Of a DNA stretch of 64,000 bases, positions 26,406 through 39,141 are shown piece after piece; position 1 is the first letter of the stretch; each line of letters opens with the position of its first letter. Both the position numbers and the translations under genes were made by a program. Location: contig NC_088776.1 in NCBI RefSeq assembly GCF_954871325.1, positions 64,256,954-64,320,953 of the forward strand, given 5' to 3'. This DNA is from Gordionus sp. m RMFG-2023 (Eukaryota > Nematomorpha > Gordioida > Chordodea > Parachordodidae). The notes below the pieces were generated by a model, which was given only the letters and a program-made list of their open reading frames with translations, had not been told where the DNA came from and did not search any database.

Positions 26406-27280
26406 AGACGGAATAATATTTTTATTTATTTTTTTTTAAATTTTAAACTTATAAAGGTTTAATTAAATAATAAATATAATTTCTTCTCAACGTCCTTTTT
26501 TTTAAAAAAAATAATGAAATAAGAAAAAGATGAAGAATAATGTTATAGTAAAAGATAGGAAATGGATAGCTGCTTTATTCTTAAATTGACCCTTAAAAAA
26601 CGATAGAAAAGATTGTTCCAAACTGGCATAATCCTTGTATTTTCTCGATATTGATTTTTTTAGACCGAAACATTAACATTCAAAATAAAAACTGGAACCA
26701 TTATCTATTATCGCTAATAAGAACTAGTTGTTTAATGCTATTTATATTTTCTTCTATATAATATATATATATAGAAGATAAATTCATAATATATTCAGTT
26801 GGGGTAAAATAGACAAGACCTGAATTGTTAAATAACATAATACAACCTTTCCATCCATTAGTTAAAAAAAGCTATCAGAATATATCATGATAATATTTTT
26901 GTTAATTTATTTAATAAAATTTCTTACCATATGATTTTAAAAATTTTTTTATGTTTCTAAATTTATGAATTCGAGGAATCAAAACATTTTTTTCGTTTCC
27001 TGTTAGTATTTTCCACTTCCGGTAAAAATCATATTCCATTTTTGTTTTAATTGATATATTCAAATTTGTTTTTCTTATTTAATCCTTAAAAGCCATGAAT
27101 ATATCATTTTAAAAGATTCACCGTATGTATAAATTTGAATGTCAAAAAAAATTACCTAACACTAACTTGAAAATGAAATTATCTTTCCATTTAAAATATA
27201 AAACTTTAATTATATAATATAAATCTTTATAGAAAGTGCACGCACATATAAGAGTCATTAAGCCCCGGTGACCAAACCCC

Positions 27281-27480
27281 GTTTGTTAAACGGCCGGATT
27301 TGAGTCGATTTTTAAAAACGGCTAACTCGATATATTATTCGGAAAAATATTCCTCAAGACTGAATATTTTGCTCATAGATGACACAAAGGTTTGGACATC
27401 TATTAGCATCTGTGAGCGAAATCTCCTGGCAGATGCAATATCTTTCTAGCTAAAATATGGAGTTAGCCGTTTAACAACAC
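27281..27480. mobile_element. Family D MITE, well preserved copy
   Basis: The left end is GTTTGTTAAACGGCCGGATT followed by TGAGTCGATTTTTAAAAACG and GCTAACTCGAT. The right end is GAGTTAGCCGTTTAACAACA. The middle contains TTTTGCTCATAGATGACACA, shared with the copies at 33893-34430 and 41273-41460. It is non-coding and lies 127 bp upstream of the orphan exon at 27608. Confidence 0.8.
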
Positions 27481-27607
27481 CGACTACGTAACTTCAACTT
27501 GGTTAATAAAATAGATTTAGTATTCTAATATTAAAGAAACGAAGTCAGAATTTGTTTTGAAATTTGAATTAAAATGAAAAGGGAGTGATTATATTTATAT
27601 TTTACAG

Positions 27608-27725
27608 CTATAAATTATACACGCCATACGTCCCGTCCCGCTTTAGGTTTGGCCTTCCCCCGCTAAACGAATTTCTGGCCCGCGAAGAAAATAACAACAA
27701 TAAAAAATCCCGCGAAAAGGCATAA
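27608..27725 (+). CDS. Orphan terminal exon of an unidentified gene
   Basis: An acceptor (ATATTTTACAG) at 27606-27607 is followed by one base completing a codon and then 38 sense codons, ending in TAA at 27723-27725. The reading starts YKLYTPYVPSRFRFGLPPLN, continues EFLAREEN and ends in a basic, Asn-rich tail (NNNNKKSREKA). Its codon and base composition is richer, like the assembled genes and unlike the surrounding DNA. I do not recognise the protein, and no upstream exon with matching phase was found, so its partners may lie in long introns to the left. The short basic tail could be a cytosolic C-terminus. It might be a chance open segment, but splice context plus composition argue against that. 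Confidence 0.45.
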
Positions 27726-28308
27726 ATATTTTTAAAAAAATTCATAAAATCTCCTAGTTATTTCATATTTTATTGGTATTATTGTAATAATTTCTAGATT
27801 GGCTGGTGTTAGGTCCAACTAGAAAATTAAGGAGAACAGATTTATTCCAGGGAATGTTCTGCCAAAGTCCCAGAATCCCCATTTCTCGCCTTATAAATTA
27901 TTTTTCTCCACCCCCCCCCCCCCCCTTCCCTAGAATATTTTGTATTATGTGCCCCGTTTATACTACTTTATTAATTTTTTTTATGAAACTTGAGAATTTT
28001 TAGTTTTATACAATTCAATTAACATGATATTGAGATGTGTTTGAATGCTATCTTGTTAAAATTAATTTTCTGTAAAGTTTGTATCGGATTGCCCCGATAA
28101 TTAATATTTAAATATTTGTTGGAGTCCCAGAATTTTTGAAGATTTTTGCTTTGCTCTAAGGTTTATGCTTAATTTTTTTTTTTACTTTTTCTATAATGCC
28201 CCATTGGAGTTTGCCATCATAATTTTCATCAAAGCGTATAATATCATGTTGATTCTTTAAAAAATTTTGTATCGTTTTTCTTATTAATTAAGGCGAAGGA
28301 GAGTACTG

Positions 28309-28606
28309 TCAGAGATCTGCAAAAGTAGGGCCCGATCCGTACCAGCCCAAACCCGCCCCGGCCCAAATTTTTAAAAATAAATAGGGTTGGGGCTGGTTCG
28401 AGTCGGGCCTTAGAAATCTTTTTAAATGTATCTAAATTACGTTGAATTTTGTATGTAAAATAAAAATATTTAATTTTATTTATAGAAACTAAACCCCGTA
28501 TAACATACATAGTTTATTTTGATTAATTATAAATATTAATTTCTATATTTTTAAAAACTTCGGGCCGGGTTTGAAAAATTAGGTCGAATGCAGATCATTA
28601 AGTAAT
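28309..28606. mobile_element. Family C element, copy 3
   Basis: It starts CAGAGATCTGCAAAAGTAGG and closes near AGGTCGAATGCAGATCATTA, with GCCCGATCCGTACCAGCCC and ACTTCGGGCCGGGT at the two sides. The middle words TTGAATTTTGTATGTAAAAT and AATTATAAATATTAATTTCT are shared with the other copies. The minus frame at 28244-28510 is this repeat. Confidence 0.75.
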
Positions 28607-29036
28607 GTTTGAAATTCTTAGCGATCATACCAAAATAATGGTATAATGAAAATGAATGATACGAGAGTTTTTTTTAATGAATTATTCTAATGAATATTCG
28701 AATAATATTCATTTCAAATTAATATCCGTTTGAACGAATCAAATAAAATATCCGGCCCAATAATTTGATTTAAATAAATCCTAAATTATTTTCGTGCGTG
28801 CTAATAAATATGACTATAATATTTATGTATTTAGACCAAAAAGTTATGAACTAAGGAGGAGGGCGGGGGTATTGGCGTCCTGTTACGAGTAACGCGTCTT
28901 CGGGACGCGTCCCAACCGTAAAATTAAAGTATATCAAATTATAAATGGCTCAAAGGTTAACGACAAAATTTTCTAAATTCATGAGAATATTCTAAACACG
29001 CTGAAATGAATTTCCGGGGGGCTATTTCTTCAGGCC

Positions 29037-29092
29037 CGACCCGACACGACCCGACATGACCCGACTCGACCCGACTCGACCCGACTCGACCC
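29037..29092. repeat. CCGACTCGAC decamer array
   Basis: Five to six tandem near-identical 10 bp units (CCCGACTCGA) give a GC-rich island in AT-rich DNA. It looks like a core expansion of the CCCGACCCG words in the B/C foldback families. Confidence 0.8.
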
Positions 29093-29851
29093 GAAATTAT
29101 TTAAAAAAAATTTGTTCAGCCTGGCTTCCGAACAATTTTTTTTCATCTATCCCGAAAAACTTTACCCCTAAATAAAAATTATCTCTTCGCTCCCCCCCTC
29201 CCCACCGCCCTAATTTATTTAAATATATAAACTATTTTTTTTTGGTTTTTCCAATTATATCGAAATATTTTTAACACTGGAACACAATCTAGTTTTTAAA
29301 TCATTGTGACAAACAAAGAAAATATTGGCGCCATATTTCTTTCGCTAAAATTTTCAAAATTTTTATTCTTTTATATAAATTAATGATCATTTTTTCTTAA
29401 ATTTTCATCGGAAAAAAAATTGGTCCAATTTAAATTCATTCTTTTTTTCTTATTAAAAAAAAAATATATATTTATAAAGGAGGAAAATTTTAGTGACAAA
29501 ATGGAGATGGATAAATAAGGGAAGGGTTAGGGGGTGGTTATGAGTCCGGTTTGAGCCGGTTCTTCCAAAACGAATCTAATTAAGATATTTTGACTGAATC
29601 GAGTCTTGTGTAGGCATCGAGATTTTGGCTGATCGATGTCTCCCTAGCATTTCTTACCAGTTATGAGCCAGATTCTTTAGGCTTACATAATGTTATTTTT
29701 TGGTTATAAATCTTAATCGGGCCAATCGGGTTTTTTAACAACACTAGTGAGAAGGATGAACGGGATAAGGTGACGGACAAATCCGATTCGATAGAACTCG
29801 GGTCGGTTGGAAGCGGATATTTCTCTCGAACTAGGTCAGATTTGAACCCGG

Positions 29852-30193
29852 TGACATATAGTAATACCTAGACAGACTAATTACGCATTCATAATAATAC
29901 ACTCGAAAGCGTCGTTAAATGCAAATCAGCTGGACCTGCCATATTGACAACCCATATGGTAACTATTCTCGTGTTAAAAAACTAATATTAAATTGATATC
30001 TTGCTTCCTTATTATCTCGATGATCATGCACTTCTTTAATAAAATTTGCGTCAGGCATAGGAATAAATTGGCCTCTCGTTTAAAATTTTTGAATAACGAT
30101 ACGGGTATTAAAAATGGCGTTACCAGCTGTTTTTTTCATTGATGTACACTTTTAATGAATGCATCGTCAGTCTAGGTATTATTATATGTCATT
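29852..30193. mobile_element. Family A MITE, copy 4
   Basis: The left end is TGACATATAGTAATACCTAG with ACAGACTAATTACGCATTC. The right end is AATGCATCGTCAGTCTAGGT then ATTATTATATGTCATT. The orientation is the same as copy 1, and the interior has GCGTCGTTAAATGCAAATC and AAAAATGGCGTTACCAGCTG. Confidence 0.88.
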
Positions 30194-30373
30194 TTAAAAT
30201 TATTTTGTATTTTTAGTAATTTTCAAAAATTAACCATAAATATAGTTTTTATTAATTATTACACAAAAAGAAACTCCATGTATTTTTCCTAATTTCGTTC
30301 GAGATATTTCTACAGTCTGCACAAAAGTCAGGGTAATATGGAGCAGATCATTTGATAATTACAAATTATGCTA

Positions 30374-30508
<135 letters not shown>

Positions 30509-32611
30509 TTTATGACGATCCTTTGTTGGGATTGGTGGAATGGGGGAAGGGGAATAACCTTTATTTTGTGAATAAAATGATTAAATCACTGGATAATTGG
30601 TTTTTTATTTTTTAAACATATTATATCATATTATTTTTTTTCTTCTAGATATTGTTAAAAAAAAAAATTTTTTTAATGGTTTTTTTTTTAATTTAAAAAA
30701 TAGATAGAATAAATAGATTTCAATTTTTTATATTTTTTTACAAAATTAAATATAAAGGGAAGGCCCATAAATCAATAAATAAAAATTAAAAAAAATATAA
30801 TTATTTTATATTTTTAATAATTGTCGTATAATAAATAAGTTAATATAATAACGACAAAATAGACACCCCGGGTAACCACCCGCTAACGCCCAAACACACT
30901 TTTTACGGTTACCCGGTCCGCTATTGTCGGGTGTAAAAGCCCGTTAACGGCCCTAAAATTGCGAATTCTCCGGTCATCAAATTTTTAATATTTACTTCTT
31001 AATTTTTTCTTCCCCCAAAATGAACAATTTCTTATACCTTTTCCTCTAAGACTATATGTATATTCACAAAAAAGTTTTTTATAAGTCAATCGTGTTTTAT
31101 ATCTGTTTTGCAATCAGATTCATATCCATAAATAAATTGCTTAATTTTTTTAAGGAATAGTAATTTGGTTAGGGCAAACCCGCGGAAAATTCCTTGGAGA
31201 AAAAAAAAATCTCCAATAATAATTCTTAGGAAATAATTCTTAGAAAATAAATTCTTAGAAAACAATTCTTTAGAAAACAATTCTTTGATTTTCTCAAAAT
31301 TTTTAAACATTATTCTAGCATGTGTAAAGAAGTATTTACCTTACAGATTTCAGCCAATTTTGCCACGAAATTTAGAAGTATACTTCTAATTTATATTAAT
31401 TTTTATATGGATTTTTCATATAAATTAAAAAAATAGTAAAATGTCATTGGCTGAAATTGGCTGAAATTTATGGGGTAAACTTTACACATGCTTGAATATT
31501 TCCGGTTAAATCGGATTTTAAAATTTTTTAAATTGGCCTCGGTAAAGGATTTAAAATCAAGAGATTCCGAATCCCCATACGACATATATATGAAACGAAG
31601 AATGGCATTCCTTATCCTCTAACAGGAATAACGTTACACAGTACTAATCATATAGTGTTCCTTTTTTCCTATAGCCAGCTGACTCTTTTTTTTCTTTTAC
31701 TATAGCACAAAAAAAAGGCACCATATTATCGATTTAACCAACTAGTTAAAATAAATTGGAGAGAAACTATAATATTTTACGAAATAGTAGCGGTAAAAAT
31801 TAATTTGAAAAGTGACTAAAATATTTAAATTAACCAAAAAATTAATATCCATTGCTAGGGTGTATTTATCAAGAATCCTGGATGGAGCTGGAGCCCTATT
31901 TTTTAAAATATTCTAGAAGGTTCGGGGACAGAAGGAAGGTGTGACTTTAAAGTAAACAAAAATTTCCCCTCACTCTCTTCTCTTCCCCAAGAAAAATATG
32001 ATTCAATAACTAAGAATCTTGAACCAAAAAAAAAATCAATGAATCTTCAGAGATCGAAGATGGAAATTTTATTTTTTTGGCTTTTAAATAAGGCACGGCA
32101 CGGTTAAAAAAACTTTTTTTAAAAAATTTTTACCATTTTTTTTAACTGCTCAAGTTCCGGGCGAGGCACGCCTTGGAAGTTCTGACAAAAAATTATTAAC
32201 TGAACCTTTAAATTTACTAGAAAAACGATGGAGAATTATTAATAATTTGATTTTAAAGTTCTTTAACATTATAAAACGATAAGTTGTGTGTGTGTGTCCT
32301 AATGCGATTAACTGGTTTACTAAGAATCATTTAAAATTTTTGAAGCTTAAAAATAATTTAATCTGTTAAATCGATAAAAAGATAGATAAAAGAAATAACG
32401 ATTTAAAATGATATATATTATCCAAAAAAAATAATACATTCCCTTCTTTCCCTCAATTTATTTTCCCCTTCATTTATCGTGTTATGTGCTCATTCTCATC
32501 TTACATCCTCATCTTTTCTTGGATTTGTCCGAGTTTCTTGTGATCCCAACCCTTAAAAGGTCCTACCCCGTCTTTGCCGCAATATGATTTTTTGAATAAC
32601 CGTACTGTGGC

Positions 32612-32950
32612 CAATGACGTATAATAATACCTAGACTGACGATGCATTCATTAAAAGTGTAGATCAATTAAAAACAGCTGAGGACGCCATTTTTGTTACC
32701 GATATCATTATTAAAAATTTTAAACGAGAAGCCCAATTTATTCCTACGTCTAGACGCAAACTTTAATAAAGAATGCCTAAGGAAGCGAGTTAATACATTA
32801 ATAGTAGTTATTCAACATGAGAATAATTACTATAATGGGGTACCAAAATGGCGGCAGGTCCAGCTGATTTGCGTTCAACAAACACGCTTTTAAAAATGGC
32901 TTTATTACGGACGGAAGCATTAGTCAGTCCTAGGTGTTATTATATGTCAT
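32612..32950. mobile_element. Family A MITE, copy 5
   Basis: It starts CAATGACGTATAATAATACC then TAGACTGACGATGCATTC and ends TTAGTCAGTCCTAGGTGTTA then TTATATGTCATAG. The orientation is that of copy 3. The frame at 32693-32893 runs along this element. Confidence 0.88.
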
Positions 32951-33892
32951 AGACCGTGACATCCGATAACATTCATACTTCAAAACTGTGATAAAATAGA
33001 TGGCACTTATCTTCATCAATTACGTTATTCATAAGTAGAAAATTAGCACGATTCTTTGAATACTCATATTTATTTATTTTTGGTTCAAGTTTTAAAACCA
33101 TTTATATATAAAAATTACTATACCAATGTAAAAAAATCTCTGAATAGTATAACGGTATATTACAAATTTTCTTTAAATTTTTATAAACAATAAATACCCT
33201 ACCGTGGATGGATACCCGAAAAAATCTTGTTCCTTCCGGTTTAGAAATTTTCTTTTCCTTCCAGAAAATTATTGTTTCAGTTTCTTGGCTCCAAACACGT
33301 GAGAGATATTCTAAAAAGACTATGGACGCTTGATCACATTTTCAAGTTATTGATATTTAAAACATTTTCAAATTTCGTTTTTTAAGTGTTATGTCAGCTG
33401 TAGTTATTGTCACTCGGTTTCAAATGAAAGATAAATATAATAATTAATTGTCGAATACGAATATCATGACATTTTAGAGGAAAAAAATAATAAAATAATA
33501 CAAGTTAATCTCTGCTCTCAAAAATATTTTTTTATTTTTGAATTCATGTCATGTTTTCAGTGTTTTCCCCGGGAAAAATAGAAGAAAAAAACATATAACT
33601 TTAAACGATTACTCTTAAGTTGATGGATTATCGACAAATAAAAAATATCATTTTTTCTTAAGTGTATGTTTAATTTTTTTAAAAAAATAAGGAGAGCAAA
33701 TAAATCACTGTAAAAAAATAAATTAAATTGGAAAATTTAATTTAATATTTTTTTAAAAATATCTTATACTATTTTGATAGATATTATATTTTAATCGTTT
33801 CTTCGTATCGTCTAAATTTGACAAGTCAAACAAGAATGTATATATATATGATATTATGCTATTTATGTTTTTATTAGTCTATTAAACTGATA

Positions 33893-34430
33893 GTGTTTGT
33901 TAGACGGCTAGATTTGAGTCGATTTTAAAAACCGGTAACTCAATATTTTATCCTAGGGTTAAGTTAGGGCTAGGGTAAGGTTAGGGTTATGCCGCAAACC
34001 TGAAGATTTTTCTCGTAGATAGCATAAGGTTTTGGAACATCTGTTAGCAAAATCTCGAGGGTTAGGGTTACACCGCAAACCTGAAGATTCTGCTCGTACA
34101 TGGCACAAAGTTTCAGAACATAGAGTTAGATGTTAGGTTAGGGTTAGGTTAATGCTAGGGTTAGGTTAGGGTTATACCGCAAACCTGAAGATTTTTCTCG
34201 TTGATAGCATAAGGTTTTGGAACATCTGTTAGCAAAATCTAGAGGGTTAGGGTTATACCGCAAACCTGAAGATTCTGCTCGTAGATGGCATCAAGTTTCG
34301 GAACATAGAGTTAGATGTTAGGGTAGGGTTAGGTTAATGCTAGGGTTAGGTTAGGGTTATAACGCAAACCTGAAGATTCAGCTCGTAGATGGCACAAAGT
34401 TTCGGAACATCTGTTAGCAAAATTTCAAGG
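33893..34430. repeat. Family D element expanded into a TTAGGG-studded tandem array
   Basis: The left end (GTTAGACGGCTAGATTTGAG then TCGATTTTAAAAACC) is that of family D. The interior is then repeated about three times. Each unit carries CCGCAAACCTGAAGATT, CTCGTAGATGGCACAAAG and GGAACATCTGTTAGCAAAAT, separated by GGTTAGGGTTA and GTTAGGTTAGGG words. Two unit lengths alternate. TTAGGG-like motifs are scattered rather than in a pure array. Confidence 0.7.
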
Positions 34431-35045
34431 CTTCGGGGCTATTTTTTTTGTGGCTGGAATAATTGAAATAACCGTTTTTCAAAATCGGTTCGAACCGAAC
34501 AATTAAAACAACACTCTACGGAATAGTGAATTATGAAAAACAACATTTTTCGAATTTTTTCGATCAAATTATTTCTAATTAAATTAACCGATAGTCAATA
34601 AGGATATTCTAATAATATAATTTCATAATATGTATCATCGACATTTAGATTAAATGTGAGTTGCACAACCCGGCTCTGATTCGTGAAAATATTTGAAAAA
34701 TTTACCTGCCCGGTTTTATAAAATAATATTTTAATAAGCCGGATTTAAAATATAAATCCGGCCCGTGGTTAAAAAAATCGGGTTTGGGTTTTAACAAATA
34801 TACGAGATTTACCAAATCATTTAATTGTCTAATAATAATTTTTTAAAAGTAAATTTATTAAATTTTTGTTTTATATATCTTATTTTTATTTCTTTTCTAT
34901 GTAGGAAATTTATAAAGGTTGTATATAAAACTATAGGAGCATACATGAAGCTATATAAAGAAAAAAGAGAAATAAAAACATTTACCAACCATAATTTTAA
35001 GAAAAAAATGGGTTCCTGTAAAGGAACAATTCTCTTGGATTTCGT

Positions 35046-35234
<189 letters not shown>

Positions 35235-35792
35235 TAAAGGCGTAAATCAATCTAAAACGAATTGATTTTGGTACGTAAATTTTTTAAATAAAAATTATAT
35301 AATCAGTCTCCTAAATTAATAAATAATTTATTTAGGGTGCTTTCATTAACCTATTTTGCTGGCATCTTCCTACTTCCTTTCCTCTCTAGCAACTTTCCTT
35401 TGACACAAAAATAATAATAATGATACTCGAATTTTTAAAGATTTGGCCAGGTTTGGGTTTTATTATCTCCGGTCCGGTCCAGGTTTATAAGCCCGAGTCG
35501 ACATATAAAATTTTTTTTAGCCCCCCTCGCTTGGGCTTATTTATAAATGAATTGTAGCCTTGTAGGTCTCCGATTTGTATTCTCAAGACCCTAAAAATTA
35601 CTTATATTTGGTCACCCCAACAGATGCTAAAGTGATAATTCGTTTAAAATCCATTGTATCTTTTTCCACTTAAATTTTTTAGTCCGATACAAGTTTTCAT
35701 CTAATTTTCTTGATACGTATCTGAATATTAGTAACACATATACATTTTATGATGAATTATTATCCCTTTCTGTTTCTAGCTAATGTTATACA

Positions 35793-36236
35793 TTAGAGAT
35801 CTGCAAAAGCGGAAAGGGTTTTTTAAAACATAGGTTCGAGCTGGGTCGGGTCTAATATTTTTATGTATAATAAAAACATTATATTTTATTTGTAGAAACT
35901 TGGCGCTATAATGACATATATCTTTTATTTTGGGTATGATAATTTTAAATAAAAATTGCAATTATAATTTTAAAAAAAGAAGTTATTTCTAAATTTAAAT
36001 AAATTCGGGCCGGGTCGACTAAACTTTCTTTAAAAAATGTCGGGTTCGGGTTCGAGCCGGGCCGGCAAAACTTTTTAAAAAGAATTCGGGTTCTGGCCGG
36101 GTCGGAAAACTTTTTGAACAAATTTCTATATCAGGCCGGGCCGGCAAAACTGTTTTTAAAAATTCGGTTTGAGGCCGGGCCGGCTAACCTTTTTAAATTC
36201 GGGTCGGATCGGGCTCGAAAAATTAGTCCCGATGCA
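35793..36236. mobile_element. Family C element, long copy with repeated GC core
   Basis: It starts TAGAGATCTGCAAAAGCGGA and ends TAGTCCCGATGCAGAA. On the right side the unit CGGGCCGGGTCGGCTAAACT is reiterated four to five times with variations (for example TTCGGGTTCTGGCCGGGTCG and TCAGGCCGGGCCGGCAAAAC), each followed by a TTTTT/AAAAA spacer. It shows how these elements lengthen by tandem growth of the GC-rich arm. Confidence 0.75.
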
Positions 36237-37228
36237 GAATATATCATCGATACCTAGTATGCAACCTTGTGCTTTTCTTTTTTAAAAAAAATTAGTATTA
36301 ATATTTTTTCGTAACTCTTAAGATGTTTTTTGCTTAGGTTTTTTTCTTTTCTTGGAATATTTATATAATTGGATAACGTTAAGCTACCGCGCCGCTATTG
36401 CAAGTACGTCATATTAATTTCATTAGTACGGGGGACGGATTATAAATCTCCAACAGGTGCCTAATATTCTAGGCTGAAATATTGGGTTACCCCTTTTTAT
36501 TTAGAATGATGTCCTATTAAGGAAATAAAATTTATGCGGGATTCGTAATCTCTCGCTCTTTAAATCATTTTGCCAAATGCCACATTTAACCGGAAATGAT
36601 TTCCAGATGCATTTTTTTAAAAAAATGTATAATTTATACCGAACAATAATTTTTATATCAAAATCGCTATAAAATGAAAAGTAGTTTCTAAATTTCACTG
36701 GCAAAAAATTATTCGAAATTTATAGTTCGGATAGGGGATACGGACCCGAACCGATACGAATGTCCGGTCCGTTCGGGTTTGGGTTCGGTAATCCCTGTGG
36801 GTGAGTACTCCATATGTACGAAAATATAATTTCCCCGTCAAAATAAGATTTTATTGCTCCTAATTTATACTCGTTAAAAATTAGGGATATCAGTAGAGTT
36901 CCACATCCCAACCATGATTTATGCCTAACCCTGGCCAATTTAAGGCTCTCATTTTTAATTAAAACAAATACAACGACCCTGTTCAATTGTTTAAAATTTG
37001 AATATAATTTTTTAGCAAAATGACGGGTTTTGCATAAAATCCCAAAATTATCTAAGAGGAGAGGCACAAACCTATTTTTCTTCAGGGGAGAGACTATCAA
37101 ACATCCCACTCTCGCTTTTTACCACCTTCAATAGGGGGGGGGTCGAGATATTAAGACTAGGGGGTTGTAGCGGGAGGTGACTTTCTTTCTTCTAAAGTAT
37201 TAAACCTTGATACATATGCAAGGCGTCA
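36237..37228. other. No convincing gene
   Basis: A 129-codon minus-strand frame (36720-37109) ends in a segment derived from a GGTCCGTTCGGG-type inverted repeat (36722-36800). It matches no family I know. The rest is AT-rich and featureless. Confidence 0.4.
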
Positions 37229-37800
37229 ATGAGTTATTTTTTAAATCATATTTTGAGCGCGTTTTTTCAACGTTTAAATCTCGGATTTTACCTGCAATGT
37301 GTGCCATCATGTTTAGAGTACCTACTTCAACGAATTTCAGACAATTTCTTTCCCTTAACTTTTAAACTTCATAATAAATATGTTAAATTTTCCATATATT
37401 TTTTTTTTATAAATTATAAATGGCTCAAAGATTTACAGCAAAATTGTCTACAATTCATAAGATAGGTATTCCAAACATGATAAGATTACACATTTTTTTG
37501 AGCGCGAATTTAATTTAAAAATCTGACTTTACCGGAATATGCCGTATGTTTAGAATACCGACTCTATGATTTTCAGACAATAATGACTCGAAGGATAACC
37601 GCAAAATTGTCTACAATTCTTAAGATAGGTATTCCAAACATGATAAGATTACACATTTTTTTGAGCGCGAATTTAATTTAAAAATCTGACTTTACCGGAA
37701 TATGCCGTTAGAATACCGACTCTATGATTTTCAGACAACAAAGACTCGAAGGATAACCGCAAAATTGTCTACAATTCATAAGTTAGGTATTCCAAACTGA
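37229..37800. repeat. Satellite-like tandem array, ~160 bp unit
   Basis: GCAAAATTGTCTACAATTC occurs at about 37438, 37601 and 37760. It is followed each time by ATAAGATAGGTATTCCAAAC-like text and, in the first two, TTTTTTTGAGCGCGAATTTA, AATCTGACTTTACCGGAATA and GACTCTATGATTTTCAGACA. A diverged partial unit precedes (37229-37430). A related piece, AAATGGCTCAAAGGTTAACG, occurs at about 28945. Two full units are almost identical, so the array is young. Confidence 0.85.
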
Positions 37801-38746
37801 TGGAATGTATTTTCGTTAGAATCAGATTTATAGATTTAAAAAATGGCGCTCAAAGATTTAAAGTTTTAAAAATAACACATTGCCGAAAGAAAAACACATT
37901 GACGCATTTATTTTTATTTATGTTGATGGAACCGATAATGGCAAATATAAATGATTTTGTACCTGAAAAAATAATTTTTGTAGGAACTTTTATAATTTTT
38001 TTTAAATAAAAATAAGATAATTATAGTAAATATTTTTTTATGACCAACAGAAAACTATCTTTATATAAAAGAGAACCCTTAGAATATTAATTTTCATGTG
38101 ATTTGCGATGGAAGTGTGGAATTGGGATCATAGATTGAAACGTTGTCATTTTCACACAAATCCTAAAGTATATAATGATTCAAAATTCCCCATAAAAACC
38201 CTTTGAACCCACTTCTACGTGAATTAATAAATAATGTTTAATTTCCTTTTTATGCAAAAATATAATTAAATTTCACTTCCCCTAGGAGTTGCGGAAAAAG
38301 TAAAAAAATTGTTAGGAATTATTTTTAATAATTAAAAAATAGAACCAATTATCTCTTCCCTTTAAATTATTTTTATTTAATTCTATTTTCAACACTTTAA
38401 CTTAAGTGTGATTTATTTAAATCAATAAAAAATATTTAATTTTCTTTTATATAATATATTATATAATTTCCCCTCTTAAAAAAAATATAAATTCTCATTC
38501 TTATAATTAAAAGAAAAAATAGAAATACAAATTTTTAATTTTTTATTTATCATTTAATTAGAAAAGCTGAAAAGCGAAAATAAAAACCTTCCTTTTATCA
38601 ATTCATTATTATCTCAATTAGCTATGATATAATAGAGGAGGAAGAAATAAAAAAATCATTTGTAAAATTTAATACCACATTTTTGCAAAAAAATCAAATA
38701 TAAAAATTAAGAAAAATATATTAAAATTTATTAGATAAAAATATAA

Positions 38747-38755
38747 TATAAAAAG
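38747..38755 (+). promoter_or_regulatory. Possible TATA box of the TRH-receptor-like gene
   Basis: TATAAAAAG lies about 390 bp upstream of the chosen ATG in extremely AT-rich DNA, where such words arise easily by chance. It is recorded only as the best match before the receptor exon. Confidence 0.15.
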
Positions 38756-39141
38756 CGAAAACGTGAAAAACTTTGTCGTATGTATTTAAAAGTTGCTTAA
38801 TAAAATTATAAACTTAAACAAAAATTTCATTTTTTTTTAGAAAATAAATTCTTGGAAAAATTTTGAATGGAGGGTTGTTAGCAAAGCAATCGGACCTTCA
38901 ATCACTAGTCAATTTTAGCATTTCTAAAACCTAGAGCTTACGAATCATTTTTGTAAATTTTGACTAATGAACCAAAATCTAATCTTTCAAAATACCCCCT
39001 TATCCGTCTCTATTTGAAGCAATGAAGGATAATTCTTTCGGATAATCGGTTTTTGTTACAAATTATCGAATTTTTAAAATCCTTTCATAATTCGAAAAAT
39101 TGGAAGAAGCAAGTTATCGAAATGCTCAAGGATTTATTCTC

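Noticed and set aside
33955-34370. Internal telomere array
   Set aside because: TTAGGG words are scattered as spacers between transposon-derived units, not a continuous telomeric array, so no telomere is claimed.
36720-37109. 129-codon minus-strand frame
   Set aside because: Its 3' part is an inverted-repeat segment, and no family or splice structure supports it.
39100-39141. Extension of the receptor frame upstream to 39100
   Set aside because: It depends on a TTG start. In a eukaryotic gene the first ATG in frame is at 39142, after a stop at 39088-39090.
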